This document shows, one piece after another, positions 35,166 through 46,400 of a stretch of DNA of 64,000 bases. This DNA comes from Spinacia oleracea (lineage: Eukaryota; Streptophyta; Magnoliopsida; Caryophyllales; Amaranthaceae): the NCBI RefSeq assembly GCF_020520425.1, contig NC_079487.1, positions 130,842,385-130,906,384 on the forward strand, given 5' to 3'. The stretch's first letter is position 1. The number at the start of each line of letters is the position of its first letter. The position numbers and the translations under genes were made by a program. The notes below the pieces were generated by a model. The model made no database searches and had not been told where the DNA came from. It worked only from the letters and a program-made list of their open reading frames with translations.

Positions 35166-35970
35166 CGACCCGTAATGCAGGGAGATATTGAAGGTGAATC
35201 TGATAAATCAACGGTGATGAGCCACGTAAGCTGGGATATGCATGATCATTCAAACAGTGAATAATGGACCATGTTGACTCTTGTCAATATGTTTGATTGT
35301 GAGGGTGCATGCATTTTGCTCATTTATTTTCATTTTATTTATTTTTATTATTTGGTAAATTTTAATTAGAAATTTAGAATGGTAGTGGTCGAGTCAAATC
35401 AGTTGCCAACTTGCTTCTATATCTTAATAGAAGATTTTTCATCAACTTGGAACTTTTCTAGTCTTCCAGGGTAGACTTTAAATTGCCTTCTAATCACATA
35501 ACTATTCTAACAAAAGTTTTCATAAGGGAAAGTGCAACGCTTAAAGAAATAAGATTGATTATAAAAAGTGCATCACTTAATAAAATACGGAGAAGTAATT
35601 AATGATATTTGTACGAAGGACGAATACGACTCCTCACTAATTAGAGAATCTTTAAACCCTGCGCGTTGTATAGGGAGTATAATTAAAGCCTTTAAGCCCA
35701 TAGTCCTAATACATGCCCTCACTCCGCAGGCCGGGTTGTTCTACGTTTACAAATCAAAACACTAAAAGGTCTAGCTTTCATAAAGATAAAGATAAAAATA
35801 AAGATAATTAGCCATAAGTGGAGTAACTCACATATCTTATATGCCAATCATCGCCTCTCTTCTTTTTTTCAAGTGAAACCATTAGTTTTAACTTACATGT
35901 AGGTTACTATTTTGAATCTAACATGAACTGCAATAACCATACTCAAACAAATTGATAATTGACATTTAAC
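35166..35970. other. Gene-free spacer
   Basis: No coding region, RNA gene or clear repeat seen. A short open frame at 35568-35765 lacks family features. Confidence 0.4.
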
Positions 35971-35974
35971 AATA

Positions 35975-36240
35975 TATTTCCTCCGATTTTTAATACTCGC
36001 AACGTTTGTGATTTTTACACTATTCACCTATTATACTTTGACCATTGTTGGTGATTTATACGTAAGATAAAATATAGTCATGTGAGATCTTGTTAGATTC
36101 GTCTTCAATGTTTATTTTCAAAGTATGAACTTTTTAAATAATTTTTGCTTAAAGGGAATTAAAAATATTAAATATCAAAGTTGTGCATTGGCATGCGTGA
36201 AAGTGACAAACATTGCGAGTAAATATGATCGGATGAAGTA
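35975..36240. mobile_element. Stowaway MITE
   Basis: Element 35977-36238 has ends TTTCCTCCGAT / ATCGGATGAAG, imperfect inverted repeats, with TA on both sides. Nearly collinear with the copy in hydrolase intron 2 (14369-14628), sharing GGTGATTTATACGTAAGATA. Confidence 0.7.
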
Positions 36241-36389
36241 TTAGAGTTTCGGTTAATTTATTCCTTAAGATAAAATGAAATAGTATATTTATACTCGGGT
36301 GCACTTAAAACTAGGTGTGACATAATATGAAGTATGATCTGATATACTTGAATGCAAGATGAAGTAGGTCGGATAAATTTGGTTTGATG

Positions 36390-36596
36390 GTAGACAACAG
36401 GGGCGAAGCATAGTGAAGGCCTAGGTAGGCCATGACCCCCCCTGAAGGCCCAACCACACCTATTAAATAAAAGACTAATAAGTTAACATTAGATAGTTTT
36501 CTATTGGACTGATCCCCCTAAGCGGCTAAGCCCGGTTGCTTAATTAGTATTCGGCCTCCCTTAATAACCGAGTTTGGCTTCGCCCCTGGTAGACAA
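36390..36596. mobile_element. Short hAT MITE with perfect 8-bp target duplication
   Basis: Element 36398-36588 (191 bp) has ends CAGGGGCGAAGC / GCTTCGCCCCTG, perfect 12-bp inverted repeats, and GTAGACAA duplicated on both sides (36390-36397, 36589-36596). No coding capacity. Confidence 0.92.
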
Positions 36597-36599
36597 TGT

Positions 36600-38245
36600 C
36601 GGCAATTGGATAATAAGAAGGAAGTGAAATTACAAATTAGTTAAGGAGTGGAAGGAAGGTGCAGATCGAGGTTGCGGACAATTTGCGTGGGGCAAACATT
36701 GTTTTTAGATGAATAGCTAGCGTGGAAGCAATGAGGTAGCCGCGTGCATGTTATGAGTTGGACAATTTAGATGCGCGACATATTAGAAGTCTTTCCCAAT
36801 CAATATTATTGCCACTATTCATGACTCCTCTTTAACTAACTAATCCTCTTGCCTTAACGTTTTCAACATGTCAATAACTTAACTTTTACTTGCTCTTGCT
36901 GGATGGCAATTGTTAAACCAGTACCTAATTAACAAGATGTGAAGAGTCTGAGGACCTTTAAAACTAAATGCCAAAACTATTGTCACAACAATCCAATTCA
37001 TTCAATTCTTCTTAAGGAGAGTTTATGTTTCTCACTACTATTTCACAATTTAGTTTTCTTCTTCTTCAAGCCTGCCTTTGAAATTTAAATGTCTACTTAT
37101 TTAAACGCTCCAAGTGTCTTCTTTTCCTCCCACGTTCTAAGAATTGCAAAATTTTGGGTTGAACATATAAAATTATTATTCAACCCGTTACTTGCTATAT
37201 ATGATGATGTACTTCATTTTTGGATTTATGTTTATGTGTCTGCAATAAACATCATATGCTCTACTCTTAGCGTTTGAAATTAATTTAATTGTTAAACTAC
37301 AAAAGATAATAATATTGATTGATGATAATATAACTTAATGTCTTAAACATAACCGGTTACATCATTGATTTATATAGGAAACCATAACATAAATCTATTA
37401 GATTTATGACGACTCTATTAGATTTCTAAACTAACACAACTATAGTTTCCTAAATATACTAGAACCCTAGACATACCATAACTCTAACATTAAATTGCCT
37501 AAACTTGAAAAACATGGGAGTAGAAATGTAAAATTCCTAACATTCAGTGGTACCATACTCCCTTTATAGTTTATAATGAGAAATTGACTTTTATGTATGG
37601 TAGATAGGTAGGTAATGAATCGGGGTAGGTATGTGGAATATCTACTATTACTTGAATACAGATTTGAAATTATAGAATTATTTATTACAAATAACTACTT
37701 CGATCTCTAGTATGAATGTACCGTGATTATCCTTTTGCCATCATAAAATGTATCTATTGTGAGTAAATTTAGGAATTTAGGGGCCTTATGTTTTGAGAAT
37801 TACATAAAATAAACAAACTTATAATCCTTTTTCCATGATATACTTTATATTGAATCCATTTACTTCAGTATAAAAGTATTGAATCCAACAGGTTTATCAG
37901 GCTGGTAGAAATTGGAGGAGGAAAGTGACAAACAAATCCACTAAAATAATTTAAATACCGATAGGAGGGAAACACCAAATTATATTATGATTATTTGTTT
38001 TAATTAATTTATTTGTTCCTTTGGGAAACAAAAATATTCTTTCACCTTTCCCAATCATTGTTTTAAACCACTATTAAATTCCTTCATTCCTAATCTCTAT
38101 TTTTTTGAGGGAAAATTTCTATTATAGTTAACTCTTTATGACTTGATGTCTTTCTTTTAAAATTTCTATTATACCCTTATTAATGTCTCAAAGTTGTAAG
38201 AATAAATAATAAATTCAACTAACTTTGAAAATAAAATCATTTCAA
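36600..38245. other. Gene-free AT-rich region
   Basis: A 62-residue open frame at 37089-37277 has no recognised motif and is followed by AT-rich sequence; it is not called a gene. No RNA gene or bounded repeat seen. Confidence 0.4.
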
Positions 38246-38248
38246 ACT

Positions 38249-38389
38249 AATATATGGAGTATGTGAGAGTGATGGATAGCTCAGTTGGTTAGAGCTTCCA
38301 TCCCCGTTTCAGGTGATCTTGGGATCGATTCTCATCCCCGCCCTTGTGGCTCATTTGCACCAAAATAAAATAAAATATATGGAGTATGT
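38249..38389 (+). mobile_element. tRNA-derived SINE with 16-bp target duplication
   Basis: The element (about 38265-38373) has a tRNA-like head, GATAGCTCAGTTGGTTAGAGC (A box), and GGGATCGATTC (B box). A short body ends TTGTGGCTCATTTGCACC and an A-rich tail, AAAATAAAATAAAA, follows. The direct repeat AATATATGGAGTATGT flanks it (38249-38264, 38374-38389). A second copy is at 60167. Confidence 0.88.
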
Positions 38390-39250
38390 ACTTTCTACAT
38401 TTATTTTATTTATTTTGGGGTGAAGAACAGAAGAAGAGGAATCCGAGTTCATGCAAAAAAAAAATTGATTAGATTTGGGCTGGATCCAAGTAAAAAAGTT
38501 TAGATTGGATTTGGACTTTGACAAGTCCAATCCAGCCCATTGATTGACACCCCTAGGCCCTGGGTAGAATTAGACTACAGTTAGGCTTGGGCCACTTAAC
38601 TAATCATCTGATTTCACTAACATTGTATCATTTGTATGGTACTCCAAATTAGAATCGGGCTTCAATGTTCCAAGTAGATATGTACTCTGTAGCCTGTACA
38701 TGCTATCAATGTACGACTAGGCTGTCTGAATAATAAACCTTCATACTGCACTACTGGGCCTTCTTTAAACCAAGCAGTACTCCGTAAGTCCGTGGAGTAT
38801 TTCATACGTAGTAATACTCAGTACATTTTAGAGGGTTGTATGGTTTACGTTAAACTAAACTAGTATCATATGCTCGTAATGCGTGTAAAGAAATTTAAGA
38901 AGGCAAAACTATGTTATTTCGAAATAATCATTCGCAAAATTTTTCTGATTAAAAGGTTGACAACTAAACAATTGGGGAATGAACTTTTATTAGGTTTGTT
39001 AGGTTAAATTTTGTTCAAAAATAAATAAATTAAAATATTTCATACGGAGTATGATTTTATTTGTGGATATATCAAAATGTGGAAATAATAAAATACTTAA
39101 AAGAAATAAATAAATTATGTGATAACTATTTGATGTGATTAAGTATATGATTATGACTTTCTTTTTTTATATTTGCCATTTTGTCAGCTGTAATTAAATT
39201 TGATTAATTGATTTTCATTTATGCATTTTTATTTTATTTTACAATTAATG
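38390..39250. other. Gene-free spacer
   Basis: 38460-38560 has a short region with TGGATCCAAGT / CCAGCCCATTGATTGACACCCCTA that may be the end of another hAT MITE. No gene seen. Confidence 0.4.
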
Positions 39251-39255
39251 TTAAT

Positions 39256-39624
39256 GGATTATTTTTGCTTGGACCTGGTCCACAATAATATTAGTGTGGA
39301 CCCAAAATCAATAGTTTTTTCTAGCACCCTTTTTATGTTCATAATGACCTTTATTGTTCATATAGTAACTATAATAAATTAAATACCAAAATTCTTAGAC
39401 ATAGTAACCATTTTTTGAAGCATAGTACCCTATGTTTTTAAAAGCGAATCGTGACTTAAAATCACATTATTCAAGCACAACATGTATCAACGACACTAAT
39501 TTGATATTTTTTTCCATAATAATCCTAATAAAATGCCAAAATAAATTAGGAACAAGTTGTTGATTTTATTTTAAAGCATGGTCCACAATAAATTTAGTGT
39601 GGACCAAGTCCATTTAAGAATATC
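39256..39624. mobile_element. MITE with hairpins at both termini (GGTCCACA family)
   Basis: The left end GGATTATTTTTGCTTGGACC and the right end (reverse complement GATATTCTTAAATGGACTT) are related. Next to each lies a 26-bp near-palindrome: 39277-39302 (stem GGTCCACA, centre AATATT) and 39580-39605 (stem GGTCCACA, centre AAATTT). A second copy lacking the right end is at 61485-61675. No coding sequence. It lies about 375 bp upstream of the exportin-T TATA box. Confidence 0.7.
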
Positions 39625-39998
39625 TGAATGTTAATATAGGTGGTAAATAGTAGAGGTTTTTTTTAAACTTTAGAGAACACAAAAAGATCATTTACGATAA
39701 TGACCTCAAGAATTTCTTTTATAAAATAGAAATCCTTAGTAATAAAATACATCTTTATAGTTTTAAAAAGATGCAGTTTTATATACAGTACTTTTGCGAT
39801 CAAATCTCATCTATATCAATTCAGATTTTCGGTTTAAAGTGCAATTATCAATTTGGGTCCCTTCTAAATTTTGCCATCTCATATGTTAAAATTCCAGCTC
39901 AGACGATTCCCATTGGGTAAGCAAAGCAACAGTAGCCATTATTCACAGAATTTTGCAATTTGCAGCACCTAGGGCTAATTTCGTAAAAAAAAAGGTTC

Positions 39999-40007
39999 AT
40001 ATAAAAT
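39999..40007 (+). promoter_or_regulatory. Candidate TATA box of exportin-T
   Basis: ATATAAAAT in the context TTCATATAAAATGCCCC, followed by a CT-rich transcribed leader (CTCTCCCC near 40018). About 190 bp upstream of the first 5'-UTR splice donor. Confidence 0.55.
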
Positions 40008-40157
40008 GCCCCAAAACTCTCCCCTACAAAATAACCTCCGTCTACAAATTCTGAAACCATAACCTCACTCCGAGAACACGAAGAACACGATCTCCCCTTT
40101 TCTCCCCCAAATCCTCAAATCCCTACTTCATACTCTTCAAACCAAATTTACAGCACT

Positions 40158-40188
40158 CAAAAACCCTAAATCAAACCCTAAATCAAAT
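40158..40188 (+). promoter_or_regulatory. Two telo-box motifs in the exportin-T 5' UTR
   Basis: AAACCCTAAATC occurs twice in succession (40161 and 40174). This motif is common in promoters and leaders of plant housekeeping and translation-linked genes. The leader continues to a likely donor, GAAG|GTTAGT, at 40194/40195, with acceptor TTTTTCTAG at 40375, giving a 181-bp intron in the 5' UTR. Confidence 0.55.
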
Positions 40189-40413
40189 TTGAAGGTTAGT
40201 TTGGTACTTCCGCCAGATCCCTTTCTCTCTCCTCAAATTCACTTCTTACAGCATTGCTTAAATTCACCATTCCCCCAAAAATATTGAATGAACTTCGTTA
40301 ACTTTATATATTAATATAGTGTGAATTTGATGATAAATACTCGGAACTAAGGGTTTAAAGATTGAATTTTTCTAGGTTTTTTTTTTTTGATGAATTTGTT
40401 GATTAATCGTGAT

Positions 40414-43400
40414 ATGGATGACCTAGAGAGAGCGATTTTGATTAGTTTTGATGAATCTGGGACTATTGATTCCGTGTTAAAGTCGCAAGCAATCGAGTAT
40501 TGCCAACAAATTAAGGAAACCCCGACAATTTGTAGCATTTGTGTTGAGCGTTTGTTTACCAGTAAATTAGTGCAAGTTCAGTTCTGGTGCTTGCAATGCT
40601 TGCACGACGCAGTTCGAGTTCGTTATTCGTCATCGATGGGCATAGAAGAAAAGGAATTCATTCGAAAATCTGTGTTCGCCATGGCTTGTTATGAGGGAGT
40701 TGATGACAGTAACAATGCAGTTGTTAGGGTTTTAGATAGCCCTGCTTTTATTAAGAATAAGCTTGCACAGGTTTTGGTTACTTTGATTTATTTCGAATAC
40801 CCGTCAATATGGTCTTCTGTGTTTGTGGATTTCTTGCCTCATTTGAATCGGGGGGCAGTGGTTATAGATATGTTCTGTAGGTTGTTGATTGCTTTAGATG
40901 ATGAATTGATTAGTTTAGACTATCCTCGCAATGCTGATGATGTGGCGGTTGCTGGTCGAGTTAAGGATGCCATGAGACAGCAATGTGTCCCTCAGATAGT
41001 TAGATTGTGGTATGACATTGTTACAGCTTATAAGAACTCAGATTCCGAGATTTGTGCAAGCGTTTTGGATTCGATGAGGAGATACATTTCCTGGATAGAT
41101 ATAAGTTTGATTGCTAATGACGTGTTTATACCACTGTTGTTTGAGTTACTCTTGGTTGAAGGTTTGCCTGAGCAGCTTAGGAGTGCTTCCGCGGGTTGTG
41201 TGTTGGCTGTGGTAATGAAGCGAATGGATTCACAAGTGAAACTTACACTGTTAAAGAGTCTGCAAATCAATCGTGTATTTGGTTTGATTAGTGATGAAAC
41301 TGATACTGAGTTGGTCTCTAGCATTGCCAGCTTGCTCACTGGATATGCAACTGAGATTTTGGAATGTGCAAAGAGGTTAAGCTCCGAGGAAGGTAAGCGA
41401 GTTTCCTCCGAGCTTCTAGAAGAGGTTTTGCCGTCTGTTTTCTATGTAATGCAAAGTTGTGAGGTAGATGCTACGTTTAGTACAGTGCAGTTCCTTTCTA
41501 GTTATGTAGCTACCATGAAGAATCTATCTCCACTTACTGAAAAACAGCTGGTTCATGTGCGTCAGATTTTAGAAGTGATCAGGGCACAGATATGCTATGA
41601 TCCCATTTACCGTGATCACCTTGATGTACTGGATAAAATAGGGATTGAAGAAGAGGACAGGATGCTTGAATATAGAAAAGACTTTCTTGTTTTGCTCCGT
41701 AGTGTGGGGCGTGTAGCACCTGATTTGACTCAATTATTTATCCAAAATTCACTTGGTAGTGCGGTTGCATCTTCTTCTGAGAGGAATGTTGAGGAGGTAG
41801 AAGCTGCACTTTCGCTCTTGTATGCGCTTGGGGAATCATTGAGTGATGAGGCAATGAGAACAGGGAGTAGGCTTTTAGGAGAGTTAGTGACCATGCTTTT
41901 ATCAACAAGGTTCCCATGCCACTCTAATAGGCTTGTTGCTCTTACATATTTGGAGACAATTACAAGGTACATGAAGTATGTTCAGGAGAATGCTCAGTGT
42001 ATACCCATGGCCCTGGCAGCTTTTCTTGACGAAAGAGGTATACACCACCCTAATATCAATGTCAGTCGGAGGGCAAGTTATCTCTTTATGAGACTTGTGA
42101 AATTGCTTAGATCAAAGCTGGTGCCTTATATTGAGACAATTTTACAGGTGATTTTGCATTTCTAATGAACTTTTAGGACCTTTTGATTTTCTTTTTGCTT
42201 GCCTAAACTTCTGCCTCAACATACTATCAGAGTTTACAAGACGTCGTTGCTCGATTTACCAGCATGGACTTTGCAGCTAAACAGATGATTGGAGCTGAAG
42301 ATGGAAGTCACATTTTTGAGGTTCTTAATGCTATTGTGATGTAGATAAAATGTTGAAAACTACTACGCTTGTTTTTCTTTGATCTGATATGGAAACTTTG
42401 TTGCTTTCTTTATGTTCCATAGGCGATTGGTATTCTGATTGGGATGGAAAGTGTGCCGCTTGAGAAGCAAACTGATTATCTCTCCTCGTTACTCACACCT
42501 CTATGTCAGCAGGTTAAGTTTTGTGGCTATGATGTCTAAATAAATCTTTTTTGATGTTTGTGTATTTTATAATATGTTGATTAAGTGCTAAACCTTAATT
42601 TATGGTATCAAACATTTGTCTTAAAAAATTTCCATTTACAGGTGGAGGCATTGCTCAGGAGTGGGAAAATACAAAATCCAGAAGGTTCTCCGGCAACTGT
42701 TTTAATCATTCAGCAAATCATTATGGCAATTAATGCACTCAGCAAGGTTTGCCCCTCTTTGATATTCGCTACATAAATATCTTGTTATACTGGTGTGCTT
42801 ACAGATTTTAAATCGACTACGAAAGTACCAGTTAGGGCAGATCATTGACAAGTAGTTCGTGCCGTTAATTGCTTGATTTAGTCTCATTCCAATTCAATAG
42901 CTAAATCCAGCGATACGGTTTTTGTCTGGAATATTATACTTGAAACAGTTGAAGGGCTAGTCTTTGCTAGTTGTAGGCTTGTGGCTGTGTTATCATCCTG
43001 TACATAAATGAAATGTGTAACTATATCCAACCTTTGAGCTTGAATGCCGCTTTTGGTCTGGCCTCCCCTGCGTATGTTTAGATTTGGTCGATCTGATTTA
43101 GTACTAATTATGGATGCAGGGTTTTAATGAACATCTTGTAACTGCCAGCCGTCCAGCCATCGGTCTCATGTTTAAGCAGGTTTGATTTGCTATGCCTCTC
43201 TTTGCTGCTTACTTTATTGCATTATTTTCACAATGTATTAGTTCGTTGAATATGGATGAAATTTTTTAACTACTTGAAATGACAATTCAGTAAGTGCTAA
43301 GTTTTAGGTATCAACCACAATTGATACTGATAATTTTTACACTAATTGTGACCTGACCTCCTGACCTCTAATGGATATCAACTGTCTGTTTAGTCCATGT

Positions 43401-46400
43401 GGTGGTTGTGAAACTTATTGACACATTTTGGTGTCTGACTCCTGCCTGCTTGATTTGTAGTTAACTCTGTGATCTTAACCGGTGTAATGCCTATACAAGA
43501 AATATTCCACCCCTGCTTTTGACAATTTTTAAGTCGGTGTTACCTTTCTTTAGTACCTCAATGTTGGGATTATGTTATTGGTACCAGTTATCTCAATCTT
43601 TCAGGGGTTATGCTTTATCTTTAAATAATACTTTCCCCTTAAGTGTTTACTTTGTCGAGTTACATAACTAGTTTTATTTTTTACTTGCGATGCAGACGTT
43701 AGATGTTTTACTTCAAATCCTCGTTGTCTATCCAAAAGTGGAGTCCTTGCGCAGTAAGGTATATTTCATATTACTCTGTCTCGGGGTTATTTAATTGATC
43801 CTTGCTAATCTTACTTTTATTTATTTATTTATTAGGTCACATCGTTTGTCCACCGCATGGTTGAAACTTTGGGTGTATCTGTATTTCCTTACTTGCCAAA
43901 GGCAGTGGAACAGTTGCTTGCAGATATTGAGGTAATTTTTGAAGTAGTGGGTCATGAGTTGCATTTTTACTGCTTCCTCTTTTGCTTGCTTTTGTTGTGT
44001 GAGGTGGCTCCCATAGTCCCATTCTTCCACCTGAACCGTGCTCTAGGATAGTAGGGTCGGTTTTTTTCTTGGTTGAGTATCCTAGTTATTGCCTGCTTAT
44101 CAACATGCTTCTCTGTTTTAGTGCTCTTTTATTGTTTCAATATATACTTAACTCTATGTTGATATGAAACGGAATATCTGTTGTCTTGTAAGTATGATTC
44201 TTTAAGTTCTTAAAATTGTTGTGAACTGAAGCTTGTTGTGCTTTTGGAGAATCTTCCTGGACTTTGGAGTTAACGTTCCTCTCGCTTTATTTTTTTAGCC
44301 TTTCCCCTGTGCACATAATTTCAAATTTCAAGTTCCTAGGATATTACTTTTTCTAACTCAGGAAAGTCAGGATGTTGGAAGCAAATTATCAAACACAATG
44401 ACCATTAACGTTGCAAGAATTCATAATGTTTTTAGTGTCCATCACTTTCTGAGAAGGAGATAGTTGAAAACTTAATGAGGATTGATTTTGAATCAGAATG
44501 ATGAAGCAAAAGCCTTTCGGGGCAAATCAGACAATAATTGTACTTTAACCAATCCGAAGCAATTGGTCTTTGAGCAATTTCATCAGTAATGTAATGTGTT
44601 AATTGTTGTCCGGGTTTCCTTCAAGATTAAAAAATGGCTCTTGCTGTGAAAATGGAGCTTATGGTGTGGTCACCCTGCTTTGAATGTTACCTTTTAAAAT
44701 ATAAATGAAAAGACATGATTGTTTTCTGTTATAGTCGCTTACCCTGTAATGCCTTACAATAAATATATAGCAAAAGGAATGTACTGAAAGATTCATTGTG
44801 TATTTGTAGTATATCTTTTCTGTTTCGGTCTAGAGCTTTCATACCTCGGATGTTATTTTGTTGCTTTGGCATCCTTCAAGTTTTCCTTGATTATGTAGCT
44901 AACTTTACTATGTTTTCTGTGGCAGCCAAAAGAGTTGGTTGGAGTTCTTGTGTTACTTAATCAACTTATTTGCAAATTCAGCACCTCAGTTCATGACATA
45001 GTGGATGAAGTATTTCCTGCTATTGCTAGTAGGGTATTTTCTGTTCTTCCACAGGATGCAATTCCTTGTGGACCAGGGGGCATCACAGAGGTATGGTTAC
45101 AGTGGTGTGGTCATCATACTTTGATAGCTTTGATGTTTATATTTCACTCCCTAATCATGAAAAAAGTGATTCTTTTTCATACCCGAGGATGGCAAACTGG
45201 ATTTGTATACAGAGAATCAGAATATACCACATCAAGCTGCTTAGAACTATGAAGAGCATCCAATGTTGAATTATCCTTCCCAATAAATAAGGCTTTGAAG
45301 ATTTTATTTTTATGCTCATACTATTTATTTTAATCCATTGTAGGAAATTCGTGAGCTTCAGGAACTTCAGCGTACATTTTTCATATTTCTCAATGCCATA
45401 GCCACACATGACTTGTCTTCAGTTTTCATCTCTCCTAAATGCCGTGCTTACCTCGATCGAATAATGCAGCTGCTATTGTATTCATGTTGTAACCATAAGG
45501 ATATTACTGTGAGGAAGGTGTGCTCCTCTCTCCATTCTAGTTCAACTGATTTTTCTTACGGGTTCCTTCTGATTTTCTGTGTGGAAACTTATTATGATCT
45601 TAATCTTAACCATGCTTCTTTCAATTAGGTATGTGTGCAGATATTTATCAGACTAATCAAAGACTGGTGCACTGGTCAATATGGAGAAGAGAAGGTTTGT
45701 TCTCGGAATTTCCTCTGTGATTTTATTTAGTCAGAGAGATTGTATTAAGACGGGTATTTTCCAGGTACCCGGGTTTCAGAGTTTTATACTTGAAACCTTT
45801 GCTGCAAATTGTTGTCTGTACAGCGTGCTGGACAAGTCTTTTGAGTTTCGGGATGCAAATTCTGTGAGTTGAAATACTCTGAATTATTTACTGCATTGTT
45901 CTGCACAATATCTTTCACCAAATTGTTTATTGCTTCTCATTCCTTTTTTCTTTTATCATAGTTATGTGAACAACTTTCAAAATATAATGATGCTAAGTGC
46001 CCAGTATGGTTTGTTTGGTTTTTATCTTTTTTATTCATATCGTTGTAGTAGTGAATTCAATTTTCACTATTCTACCCAATCTTGTTCCGTGCTTAACGAT
46101 CCCAATTTTTGTATTTCCTCTGGAACCCTTTGTTGTATTTACAGTCTTTTGTGCGTTTCTAGGTGTCCCATTTGCAAGTGGTATGCTCATGGTAGAATCT
46201 GTGCACACGTTACTTTGTTTTATTTTATGCATCTAGGTATTCTAATTATTCACTTGTGCTGCTAGAATTTTCGTGCTTCTGTACACTTTCTTACTTTTGG
46301 TTTCTGTATTTTCTGGTATAGCACTGGTGTTCTGTTAAGGCTTTCTATCAGATGGTTTCTCATGACCATCTTTTAAGAGTGTCTGCTGAAGTGTGTATGA

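Noticed and set aside
38270-38350. tRNA-like sequence with A and B boxes
   Set aside because: It has an A-rich tail, a 16-bp target duplication and a second dispersed copy, and the cloverleaf acceptor stem does not pair. It is a SINE, not a tRNA gene.
40390-40413. Upstream in-frame ATG as exportin-T start
   Set aside because: It adds eight residues (MNLLINRD) not expected in the family; MDDLE at 40414 matches the usual N-terminus. It remains possible as an alternative start.
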